Shown here: piece after piece, positions 51,533-59,538 of the stretch
Position numbering within the stretch: the first letter of the stretch is position 1
Layout of the letters: the number at the start of each line of letters is the position of its first letter
NCBI GenBank assembly: GCA_963701815.1
Contig: CAVPBN010000050.1
Location: 62,001 to 126,000 of the forward strand
Direction of reading: 5' to 3'
Source: AP-15 sp963701815
Lineage (GTDB): Bacteria > Pseudomonadota > Alphaproteobacteria > ATCC43930 > CGMCC-115725
Length of the DNA stretch: 64,000 bases
The notes under the pieces: model-generated
Database searches by the model: none
What the model was told of the DNA's origin: nothing
The model's input: only the letters and a program-made list of their open reading frames with translations
Program-made: the position numbers and the translations under genes

Positions 51533-52420
51533 GTGGAGCGCCGCACCGTCTTCTCCGGCCGGCTGTTCCCGGCATTGCTGCTGCTGCCGCAGCTGGCGGT
51601 GACGATCGTCTTTTTCTTTTGGCCGGCGGCGCAGGCATTGCTGCAATCGGTACGGCGCGAGGATGCCTTTGGCTTATCGACGCGCTTTGTCGGGCTCGAC
51701 AATTTCGCGGCGATTTTCACCGATCCATTCTATCTAGCCTCGGTCGAGGTCAGCTTCGTCTTCAGCCTCGCGGTCGCGACACTGGCCTTGGCCTCGGGAT
51801 TGCTGTTCGCGGCTGATGGCCGACAGGGTCGTGCGCGGCGCCGCCTTTTATCAAAACGGTGCTGCTGCTGCCCTATGCGATCGCGCCGGCGATCGCCGGC
51901 GTGCTGTGGCTGTTTCTGTTCAACCCGAGCTTCGGCGTCGTCGCGGTCGCGCTTGCGGCGCATCGGCATCGACTGGAATTTTCTGCTCAACGGCCGCCAG
52001 GCTTTGCTGCTGGTGATCCTCGCCGCCGCCTGGAAGCAGATCGGCTACAATTTTCTGTTCTTTCTCGCGGGCTTGCAGGCGATCCCCAAAAGCCTGCTCG
52101 AAGCCGCCGCCCTCGACGGCGCCGGCCCGCGCCGCCGGTTCTGGCGGATCACCTTCCCGCTGTTGGCGCCGACCAGCTTTTTTCTGCTCGTCGTCAACAT
52201 CGTCTACGCCTTCTTCGACACCTTCGGCATCATCCAGAACGTGACCCAGGGCGGGCCGGCGAAGGCCACCGAGATCCTGGTCTACAAGGTCTGGTACGAC
52301 GGCGTCGTCGGCCTCGATATCGGCGGTTCGGCGGCGCAGTCGGTCATCCTGATGGCGATCGTCATCGCCTTGACCGCGGTCCAGTTCCGCTTGATCGAGC
52401 GGCGGGTGCATTACGCATGA
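51533..52420 (+). pseudogene. ugpA: ABC transporter permease UgpA, three frameshifts that restore frame
   Basis: Inner-membrane permease of the glycerol-3-phosphate importer. The N-terminal part (LLPQLAVTIVFFFWPAAQAL, RFVGLDNFAAIFTDPFYLAS) and C-terminal part (AAALDGAGPRRRFWRITFPL, the EAA loop) are in one frame. The 50 residues between are scrambled. In the other two frames they read LMADRVVRGAAFYQ and TVLLLPYAIAPAIAGVLWLF, which is the expected sequence. Gains near 51815, 51850 and 51965 explain it. The start is GTG at 51533. Confidence 0.88.
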
Positions 52421-52430
52421 GCAACGTGAG

Positions 52431-53278
52431 ATGGCCGGTTCCGGCCGGGGCGCCTGGGTGCCGCACGCGGTCTTGCTTGCCGGCTTGGCGTTGGTGCTGT
52501 TCCCGATCTACGTCGCTTTCGTCGCCTCGAGCCTCGACCTGCGCGACATTCTCGACGCGCCGATGACGCTCGTTCCGGGGCCGCACCTCTTTGCCAATTA
52601 TCGCCAGGCGCTCGCGGTCGGCACGATCGGCACCAGCGGCCAAGGGGTCGCGGCGATGATGCGCAACAGCCTGGTCATGGCGCTCGCCATCGCCATCGGC
52701 AAGATCGCGATCTCGCTGCCTTCGGCCTATGCGGTCGCGTTCTTCCGCTTTCCGCTGCGCCGGCTCTGCTTCTGGGCGATCTTCGTCACCCTGATGCTGC
52801 CGGTCGAGGTGCGGATCATCCCGACCTACGCAGATCGCCGCCGATCTGCATCTGATCGACAGCTATGCCGGGCTTGACCCTGCCGCTGATCGCCTCGGCG
52901 ACCGCGACCCTGCTGTTCCGCCAGTTCTTCCTGACCATCCCGGACGAAATCGTCGAGGCGGCAAAGCTCGACGGCGCCGGCCCCTGGCCTTTTCTCGTCT
53001 ATATCGCGATCCCGCTGTCGCGCACCAACATCGCGGCCCTGTTCGCGATCCTGTTCATCTATGGCTGGAACCAGTATCTGTGGCCGTTGCTGGTCACCAA
53101 CAGCCCCGGCATGACGACGATCGTCGTCGGCATCCGCCAGATGATCGGCACCGGCGACGCGCAGACCGCCTGGCACCTGGTCATGGCGACCGCACTGTTG
53201 GCGATGGTGCCGCCGGTCGTGGTGGTGCTGGCGATGCAGCGCTGGTTCGTCGCCGGGCTGGTCGAGCCCGAGAAGTAG
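52431..53278 (+). pseudogene. ugpE: ABC transporter permease UgpE, two frameshifts
   Basis: Second permease of the importer. The N-terminal frame reads HAVLLAGLALVLFPIYVAFV and MRNSLVMALAIAIGKIAISL, ending VEVRIIPTY. After base gains near 52826 and 52872 the frame continues LTLPLIASATATLLFRQFFL, EIVEAAKLDGAGPWPFLVYI (EAA loop) and GWNQYLWPLLVT. An ATG at 52417 overlaps the ugpA stop as ATGA and may be the real start, with a further indel. No ugpC ATPase gene follows. Confidence 0.88.
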
Positions 53279-53293
53279 CCGCCGGCGCCGGGA

Positions 53294-54467
53294 TCAGCTC
53301 AATGCCGCGTAGACCGCCTTTTCGAAGCCGTCGAATACCGCCAATGCCTTCGCGTCGGCGAACGGGATCAGCTGCATCAGGATGACGCCGGCGACGCCCT
53401 TCTCCTGGTCGATCCAGAAATAGGTGTTGCCGAGCCCGGCCCAGGCGAGGCTGCCGGGGCTGCGCCCGCCCGGCGACCGCGGCGGTCGAGATCATAAAGC
53501 CGAGGCCCCATTTCTTGACCATGCCGGGGAAGAATTCGGCATCGTTCGAGTAAGGCGGGGCGGCGGTTTTGAGCAGCCGGACGTTCAGATCGCCGATCGC
53601 ATTGTGCGCCATCAGCCGCACCGTCTCGGGCTTCAACACCGGGGTGCCGTCGGCCGCGCGTCCTTCGTCGAGAAACAGCCGGGCGAAGGCGAGGTAATCG
53701 GCCGCCGTGCCGTAGAGCCCGCCGCCGCCCATCTCGAATTCCGGTTCCTGCGGCAGCTCGAACGGCATCGGCGCGAGCGCGCCATCCGGCCCGCGCGTAT
53801 GCATGCCGGCGAGACGGGCGCGGGTCCTCGGGTTCAGCTTGAAGCCGGTATCCTTGATGCCCAGCGGGGCGAACAGATGTTCGGCGAAATATTCGCCGAG
53901 GCGCTTGCCGCTCGCCCGCTCGACGGCCTTGCCGACCCAGTCGATGTTGATGCCGTAATCCCACTTGTCGCCGGGGTCGAAGACGAGCGGCAGCATCAGC
54001 GCCGCGTTCTCGCAGGAAATGATCCCCGGGATCCCGTTCTTCTCCATGTAGCGGCCGATATCGCCGTTCCAGATGTCGTAGACGAAGCCGGCGGTATGGG
54101 TGATCAGATGGCGCAGCGTAATCGGTCGCCGCGCCGGGCGGAGTCGCGGCTCGCCGGCCATATCGAAGCCGTCGAGCACCTGCGGTGCGGCGAGTTCGGG
54201 CAATACCTCGGCGATCGGCCGGTCGAGAGCCAGCTTGCCTTGTTCGACCAGCTGCATCGCCGCGGTCGAGGTGATCGCCTTGGTCATCGAGGCGATCCAG
54301 AACACCGTGTCCGCGGTCATGGCGCTGCCGTCGGGCAAGGCGCGGCTGCCGAAAGCGCCCTGATAGACCGGCCCCGCACGCGTCGCCGCCACCGCGACGA
54401 CCCCCGGCACGTCGCCACGCTCGACGGCCGATTTCAGCACCTTATCGATTTGCTGCGGTTCGGGCAT
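53294..54467 (-). pseudogene. Serine hydrolase, beta-lactamase/EstB family, one frameshift
   Basis: A class C beta-lactamase-fold esterase or peptidase. The catalytic SxxK is in WIASMTKAITSTAAMQLVEQ; the second motif region is DKWDYGINIDWVGKAVERAS. GIKDTGFKLNPRTRARLAGM and KKWGLGFMIST follow. One extra G near 53466 disrupts the last 60 residues. Removing it gives GGRSPGSLAWAGLGNTYFW and a stop at 53294. The protein lacks a signal peptide from the start at 54467, so it is likely cytoplasmic. Confidence 0.85.
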
Positions 54468-54560
54468 GACGCTGCTCCCAGAGCTCGATATCGGAACCCG
54501 CGGGAACGGCGTCGAAGCCGTCCCGTGGTGGCTTGGCACGAGGATCGCGCCCGCCTATGT

Positions 54561-54576
54561 TGACCATCAATGGTCA
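54561..54576. promoter_or_regulatory. Operator-like palindrome of the toxin-antitoxin operon
   Basis: TGACCAT and ATGGTCA form a perfect inverted repeat with a two-base centre, 18-21 bases before the antitoxin start. Such palindromes are the usual autoregulatory sites bound by Phd-type antitoxins. Confidence 0.6.
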
Positions 54577-54593
54577 TCTTCGGTGCGGAGCAC

Positions 54594-54827
54594 ATGATGA
54601 GCACAATGGTTTCGGTCGCGCAAGCCAAGGCCCGTTTCGCCGCTCTCGTCACCCGTGCGGAGGCCGGGGAGAGGATCGTGGTGACCCGGAACGGCCGGCC
54701 GGTCGCCTGTCTCGGCCCGCTCCCGGAAGAGAGTCCGATCAAATACGGCGACCTGGAAGGGATATTCCTGGCGGAGGATCTTTCGCTTCCGGAAGACGTG
54801 ATCCGCGACTTCGAGCCGGTCGGTTGA
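54594..54827 (+). CDS. Phd/YefM-family antitoxin
   Basis: A 77-residue antitoxin. STMVSVAQAKARFAALVTRA is the DNA-binding Phd domain, followed by GERIVVTRNGRPVACLGPL. The C-terminal part (FLAEDLSLPEDVIRDFEPVG) would wrap the toxin. Two adjacent ATGs at 54594 and 54597 follow a GGAG site. The stop overlaps the toxin TTG start. Confidence 0.9.
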   Translation: MMSTMVSVAQAKARFAALVTRAEAGERIVVTRNGRPVACLGPLPEESPIKYGDLEGIFLAEDLSLPEDVIRDFEPVG

Positions 54828-55213
54828 CGACTTCTATTCTCATCGACACGCATATCGTCGTCTGGATGCGGACCGCGCCGCAACGGTTGACGGAGGGCGA
54901 AAGGCGGGCGCTCGACACCGCTCGGTCCCGCCGTGTCAGCGCCGTGACGCTCTGGGAGATCGCCATTTTAATGCGCCTCGGCCGTATCGGCGGCGACGAG
55001 CGTCTGCTCGACGTGCCGAGCGGGTTCGAGCTGCTGCCGGTCCGGCCGGACCACTGCAAGGTCTTGCTCGCGCTTCCCCAGCGGCATCGCGACCCGTTTG
55101 ATCGAATGCTGATCGCGCAAGCCCGTTTCGAGAACCTATCTCTGTTGACCCGCGACAAGGCGATCATCGATTACGGCTCCGAAGGAGCGCCGGTGTTGTC
55201 GTTCGGCGGCTGA
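54824..55213 (+). CDS. PIN-domain toxin, VapC-like
   Basis: A 129-residue PIN ribonuclease. The catalytic acids are in ILIDTHIVVW, AVTLWEIAIL and HRDPFDRMLIAQA, with LLTRDKAIIDYG near the end. The TTG at 54824 overlaps the antitoxin stop, as is common in TA pairs. It probably cleaves tRNA or rRNA when the antitoxin is degraded. Its 3' end overlaps the convergent cobB by 43 bases. Confidence 0.9.
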   Translation: MTTSILIDTHIVVWMRTAPQRLTEGERRALDTARSRRVSAVTLWEIAILMRLGRIGGDERLLDVPSGFELLPVRPDHCKVLLALPQRHRDPFDRMLIAQARFENLSLLTRDKAIIDYGSEGAPVLSFGG

Positions 55214-56541
55214 GGCTCGGGTTCCGAGCGGTCGATCAGGTGGGCGAAGGAGCCGAATACCGCGCCGCGCCGCAGCCCACAGGCGCCGAGGTCGGTCCCC
55301 GCGGCATCCTGCGACGACCACAGCGGGTCGGCGGCACCTTCGCGGACTACGGTCGCGTAATGGAATTCGTGGCCGCGGTAGGTCGTGCCGGCGGCGCCGA
55401 ACGGCCCGCCTGCCAATAATGTCACAGCACGATAGCCGAGGGAGAGGCGCCGCTCGGCAAAGCTCGTCGCCAGCGGCAACAGCCCCGCCATCGGCCGGGC
55501 GCAACCCCCCGCGTCGATCAGTGCGTCGCCCAGCACCATGTAGCCGCCGCATTCGCCGTAGACCGTCTGGCCGGCAGCCGCGGCCCGGCGCAGGCCGGCG
55601 AGAAACGCTTCGGCGGCGGCGAGCCGGCCGGCCCACAGCTCCGGATAGCCGCCGGGCAGGTAGACCGCATCGGCGCCTGGGTCGGGCGGCTCGTCGGCGA
55701 GCGGAGAAAAGAAGGCGAGCTCGGCGCCCGCCCACCGCCACCCGTCGAGGAGCGCCGGATAGCGGAAGCAGAAGGCATCGTCGCGGGCCACGGCGATGCG
55801 TCGGCCGAGCGGTGGAATGCCGGTGCTCGTCGTTGCCGGCTCCAAGATCGAAGAGCGCGCCAGCGCCAGGAGCCGACCGATGTCGAGGCAGGCGCCGGTC
55901 TGCTCCGCGGCGCGCTCGATCACCGCCTCGGCCTCCGCCGTTTCGCCCGCAGGCACCAGCCCGAGATGCCGCGACGGCAGGCTCAGCGCCGGGTCGGCGG
56001 GGAGCGCGCCGAGGATAGCGAGGCCGGGCAGGTGACGAGCGACGGCGCCTGCGAGGAGGGCGCGATGGCGCTCCCCCGAAACCCGGTTGAAGATTACCCC
56101 GGCGAGCGGCAGGCCCTTGCGATGATCGGCGAAGCCGCGCAGCAGGGCGGCGACCGAGGCGCCCTGGCCGCGCGCATCGACGACCAGCACCACCGGCCAA
56201 CCGGTGATCCGCGCCAATTCGGCGGTCGAGCCGGTCTCGCCATCGGCGCCGGTCCCGTCGAACAGGCCCATCACACCTTCGCACAACACGATCTCGGCCG
56301 AGCCTTCGAGCTCGCGGACGAGCCCGGCGAGCGTCGAGCGGCGCATCGCCCAGACATCGAGATTGACGCACGGCGATCCGCTCGCTGCCGCGTGAAAGGT
56401 CGGGTCGATGAAATCGGGCCCGGCCTTGGCCGCGGCGACGCGGGTGCCGCGGCGGCGGAGATGCCGCAACAGGCCGGCCGTCACCAGGGTCTTGCCGCTG
56501 CCCGAGGCCGGAGCGGCGAGGATCAGCCCGCCCGAGCTCAC
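55171..56541 (-). CDS. cobB: Cobyrinic acid a,c-diamide synthase
   Basis: A 456-residue ATP-dependent glutamine amidotransferase of cobalamin synthesis. The N-terminal P-loop domain starts LILAAPASGSGKTLVTAGLL and has AGPDFIDPTFHAAASG and EGVMGLFDG. The C-terminal GATase domain has YLPGGYPELWAGRLA, the nucleophile cysteine in VYGECGGYMVLG, and GTTYRGHEFHY. No other cobalamin genes are visible here, though downstream genes of a cob cluster may lie elsewhere. Confidence 0.93.
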   Translation of the reverse strand: MSSGGLILAAPASGSGKTLVTAGLLRHLRRRGTRVAAAKAGPDFIDPTFHAAASGSPCVNLDVWAMRRSTLAGLVRELEGSAEIVLCEGVMGLFDGTGADGETGSTAELARITGWPVVLVVDARGQGASVAALLRGFADHRKGLPLAGVIFNRVSGERHRALLAGAVARHLPGLAILGALPADPALSLPSRHLGLVPAGETAEAEAVIERAAEQTGACLDIGRLLALARSSILEPATTSTGIPPLGRRIAVARDDAFCFRYPALLDGWRWAGAELAFFSPLADEPPDPGADAVYLPGGYPELWAGRLAAAEAFLAGLRRAAAAGQTVYGECGGYMVLGDALIDAGGCARPMAGLLPLATSFAERRLSLGYRAVTLLAGGPFGAAGTTYRGHEFHYATVVREGAADPLWSSQDAAGTDLGACGLRRGAVFGSFAHLIDRSEPEPQPPNDNTGAPSEP

Positions 56542-56572
56542 GCTTGCCGCGTGCTGTCGACGGCGGGCGGCG

Positions 56573-57121
56573 TCAGCCCGGCAATTTGTCGCCGTCGGGC
56601 GGGGCCGGGAGCTCGAACGCGTTGACCATGCCCGAGAGGAACGCGAAGTAGTTCGCCGCCGCGGTCAGCTCGACCATCCACTGCTCGCCGTGGCGGCCCT
56701 TGAGGCGGTCGAACAGCGCCTGGTCGACGCGGTTGGCGCGCAGCAGCTGGCGGGTATAGGTCACGATGTCGCGCTCGTCGGCCGGCAATGCCGCCGGGTC
56801 GCCCTTGGCGCGCAGCAGGTCGATCGTCGCCTCGGGCACGCCGGCGCGGCGCGCGGCGCCGACCTGGGCCGCCCACACATAGGCGGCCTCCTTCTCGCGC
56901 ACCGCGGCCAGGATCGCGTGCGAGCGCAGCTTCCCTTCGACCACGCTGCCCTCGCGGAAAAAGGTCACCAGCGGCAGCACCCGCTCGGCGAGCTCAGGGC
57001 TGTGCAGCATGATGCTGAACGGCCCGCGCACATTGCCAAAGACCTTGACTACCGCATCGACAGCGCCGTGATGCTCTGCCGGGACGTCGGCTTTGCCGGT
57101 GACCGGCGCAATTCTCGGCAT
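56573..57121 (-). CDS. Carboxymuconolactone decarboxylase-like (AhpD-fold) protein
   Basis: A 182-residue all-helical protein of the CMD/AhpD superfamily. It has GPFSIMLHSPELAERVLPLV, LRSHAILAAVREKEAAYVW and FLSGMVNAFELP. The usual CxxC redox pair is absent: the EKEAAYVWAAQ segment occupies that place. An AhpD-like peroxidase role is therefore unlikely. The actual function is unknown. It lies 15 bases after the nitroreductase. Confidence 0.82.
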   Translation of the reverse strand: MPRIAPVTGKADVPAEHHGAVDAVVKVFGNVRGPFSIMLHSPELAERVLPLVTFFREGSVVEGKLRSHAILAAVREKEAAYVWAAQVGAARRAGVPEATIDLLRAKGDPAALPADERDIVTYTRQLLRANRVDQALFDRLKGRHGEQWMVELTAAANYFAFLSGMVNAFELPAPPDGDKLPG

Positions 57122-57136
57122 GACCTGCTCCCTTGA

Positions 57137-57788
57137 TCAGATGCCCGGATAGGGCTTGCCCCACCCGTCGAGATAGACGACTTCGGACAACGGCCCGCGG
57201 CCGACCGGCCCGAAATTCCCCATCGGGTAGCCGATCGGCAGGATCGCGTAGGACTGAAAGCCGGGCGGAATGCCCATCGCCGCGTCGACTTCCTTCTCAT
57301 AACGCGATATGCCGCGTCGTCAAGGTCGAGCCGAGGCCGAGCGCCCGCGCCGCCAGCAGCATGTTCTCGACCGCCGGGTAGATCGAGGAGCCGGCCGAGC
57401 GGCCGGGGTTGGCGCCGGCTTCCAGACAGGCGACAATCCACACCGGCGCTTCGTGGTAATGGTCGGTCAGATATTCGACCGCCGCATGCTGACGCTTGTA
57501 GCGGGCCGGGTCCGAGCCCGGCGGCGGCGCGCTCGACGCATAGCGCGGCCCGACCACCTCGTCGAAGGCCTTTTTGTAATAGACCTGCACCGCTTTCTTT
57601 TTCGCCGGGTCCTTCAGCACCAGAAAGCGCCAGCGCTGGGTGTTGCCGCCGCTTGCCGCCGCCTGGCCGGCGAGCAGGATCTTGCGGATCAGATCGTCGG
57701 GCACCGGGTCGGGCTTCAGCCGCCGCATCGCCCGCATCGTGTGCATGATCTCGAATATGTCCGTCGTTCCCGCGGTCGCTTCAGCCAT
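57137..57788 (-). pseudogene. Nitroreductase family protein, one frameshift
   Basis: An FMN-dependent nitroreductase-fold oxidoreductase. The FMN-binding N-terminus is IMHTMRAMRRLKPDPVPDDL and GQAAASGGNTQRWRFLVLKD; SIYPAVENMLLAARALGLGS follows. An extra T near 57303 produces a premature stop after TTRHIAL. In the next frame the protein continues YEKEVDAAMGIPPGFQSYAI and ends LDGWGKPYPGI at 57137. The corrected length is about 216 residues. Confidence 0.86.
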
Positions 57789-57893
57789 CAGATCCTCCGT
57801 GACAGTCGGTCCGGACTTTAGAGGGGATCGGCGCGCCCCGACAAGAACCGGCTGAGCGGCGCGGCGTCCGGGCCGGCCGCCGTGCCGTTTGGC

Positions 57894-58583
57894 TTATCGC
57901 CGTTCGGCTGCCAGCAGATCGTGCGCGGTCCGCTCGATCGCAGTGTCGATCGCGGCGTAGGAGCCGGCCGGCATCAGCCCGACGAGCAACGGGCCGAACC
58001 GGGTGCCGGCGCCGGCGGCCAGGTCGGCGCAGGCGGTGCGACCGGGCCCGCTCGCGGCATTGCGCCCGACGGGCTTGCGCCGAGGCCAAACTACCGGCAA
58101 CGGCATCTCGGTCGATCGTCTGGTCGCCGCCTGCCGACCGCCGGAGCAAAGACCGCTGTCGAGCAACACGCGATCCCGATAGGCCGCCACACCCTTGTCG
58201 AGCCGGCGCGCCGGCCGCCCGGCATCGACCCAGGCATTCATTCGGCCGATGCCCCAATTATAGGCGGCGATCGCATCGGGCCAATTGCCGTAGCGGCGAT
58301 AAAGCTGCGCCAGATAGGCACGCCCGATGGCCCGGTTCTGCGCCCAATCGAACCGGTCGCCGCCGCCGACATCGGTTGCCGCGCCGGCGCTGACCTGCAT
58401 CGGCCCTTGCGGACCGGCCGGGTCCGGGCGCCACATCGCCGCGTCTCGCCCGTGGCTCGATTCCGCCCCGTCGACCGCGGAAGCGACCCGGTCGAGCGTC
58501 GCCCGCCGCTCCGCCGCCTTTGCCGTATCGCTGAAACAGACAAGCAAAACCAAGACCATTAACCATGCGGGCGAACAACGCAT
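57894..58583 (-). CDS. Lytic transglycosylase (SLT-domain) protein, exported
   Basis: A 229-residue protein with a signal peptide (WLMVLVLLVCFSDTAKA) and a lysozyme-like SLT domain. Visible parts are VDGAESSHGRDAAMW with the catalytic glutamate, GPQGPMQVSAGAATDVG, RAYLAQLYRRYGNWPDAI and AYNWGIGRMNAWVDAG. It would cut peptidoglycan in the periplasm. The C-terminal 80 residues are not recognised. The start MRCSPAWL at 58583 puts the signal at the N-terminus. Confidence 0.86.
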   Translation of the reverse strand: MRCSPAWLMVLVLLVCFSDTAKAAERRATLDRVASAVDGAESSHGRDAAMWRPDPAGPQGPMQVSAGAATDVGGGDRFDWAQNRAIGRAYLAQLYRRYGNWPDAIAAYNWGIGRMNAWVDAGRPARRLDKGVAAYRDRVLLDSGLCSGGRQAATRRSTEMPLPVVWPRRKPVGRNAASGPGRTACADLAAGAGTRFGPLLVGLMPAGSYAAIDTAIERTAHDLLAAERR

Positions 58584-58655
58584 ACGTAGGATTCCCGGAC
58601 TTTTTACAAAGCGGAAGAATAGCAAGCGTCCGGCGATCGTCAAACTGGAAATGTA

Positions 58656-58672
58656 ATTGATTTTTAATCAAT
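58656..58672. promoter_or_regulatory. AT-rich palindrome, FNR/FixK-like
   Basis: ATTGATT and AATCAAT flank TTT. The half-sites match the FNR/FixK pattern TTGAT...ATCAA, but the spacer is five bases instead of four. Since single-base gains are common in this assembly, one T of the run may be spurious, which would give an exact site. It lies upstream of the lytic transglycosylase. Confidence 0.4.
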
Positions 58673-58751
58673 ATATGGTGTCGGAATGTGGTAAACGATC
58701 GGGGTATCTAGTGGTACGAACCCGACAGATGGTTCCCGTTGCGGGCCTTAA

Positions 58752-58852
58752 AATCGAGATTGCTTCGTCGCTCCGCTCCTCGCAACGACAACCGCTTACG
58801 ACGTCATGGCGACCCGCGGGCCTGACCCGCGGGGAAGCAATCTCGGCCTCGG
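58752..58852. repeat. Inverted-repeat intergenic element
   Basis: GAGATTGCTTC near 58752 is matched by inverted GAAGCAATCTC near 58842. Inside lies a second palindrome built from two CCCGCGGG copies. The outer ends resemble a dispersed repeat seen in many bacterial genomes (the 'attgcttcgtcgctccgct' type). It may be a non-autonomous mobile or REP-like element. Confidence 0.5.
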
Positions 58853-58970
58853 GTGCCGGCACCAAGCGTCTGATCCGTGCCACCAGCGCTGTGAAAGCCG
58901 GGTCCTCTGGCGTTGCTGATCATTTCGTATCCGCCGCGGCCGATGCATCTGCTCGACGGCCGTCGCAGCC

Positions 58971-59515
58971 CTACCGGGCGCCGCCGCGCCATACGGCCAG
59001 GCACAACGGCACCGCCTGTTCGACCCGCTGGTCGATTTCGGCTTCGGTCAGGGTGCTGAGCGGGTGGTCGATGACGACCGGCGCCAAATCGGGCATGCCG
59101 AGGGCGTCGCGCTGCATCAGCGCTTCGTGCAGGAACTCGGTCGTGACGATGACCGCCGTCGGGCGGCCCAGGGCTTCGAAGCTCACGCCGTCATGCGTAC
59201 AGCACGATGTGCACGAGCCTCAATCGCCGATCGCGGTCAATACGATGTCGTTGTCGGCGGCGATCTCTCGATCAATGCCGGGTCGGCGTCCTTCGAAAAG
59301 CTCTCCTTGCGGTAATAATTGACCGCGGCCAGCGGGACCTCCGCGCCGAGACGCGCGGTGCATTTGCGCAGCAGGCGGTTGGCGTTCCATTTGGTGTTGT
59401 CGAGCACCCCGAGCCGCAGCCCGGCCAGATCGCGCATCCGCGGGGCCAGCGCCTGCGGCTGCACTTCGACCACGCCGCGCGGGTCGAAGACCAAATCTTT
59501 CGATGAATTGCGCAT
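58971..59515 (-). CDS. UGSC-motif (seleno)protein with in-frame TGA, candidate selenocysteine
   Basis: The protein starts MRNSSKDLVFDPRGVVEVQP and LRLGVLDNTKWNANRLL. After one frameshift near 59265 it reads REIAADNDIVLTAIGD, then TGA (59222-59220), then GSCTSCCTHDGVSFEALGRP and TTEFLHEALM. The family is known with either selenocysteine or cysteine at the first motif position (U/CGSC), so this TGA falls exactly where selenocysteine is expected. The local pattern resembles the UGTCTxC motif of glycine-reductase selenoproteins. A hairpin directly after the TGA could be the SECIS element. Reading through the TGA gives about 180 residues. The biochemical role is unknown, but a thiol/selenol redox or reductase function is likely. 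Confidence 0.75.
59192..59215 (-). promoter_or_regulatory. Candidate bacterial SECIS hairpin
   Basis: Starting four bases after the TGA, CGTGCACA (59215-59208) pairs with TGT (59201-59199) and, past a two-base AC bulge, GCATG (59196-59192), leaving the loop TCGTGC. Position and size fit a bacterial SECIS, which SelB reads just 3' of the selenocysteine codon. The loop's first two bases are not the most typical. Confidence 0.45.
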
Positions 59516-59538
59516 CGCCGTACTCCCGTTTTGGCCGC

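Larger units (their letters stand above)
58584..58970. other. Gene-free stretch with palindrome and repeat element
   Basis: I found no gene in these 387 bases. They hold an AT-rich palindrome at 58656-58672 and an inverted-repeat element at about 58752-58852, described separately. Confidence 0.6.
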
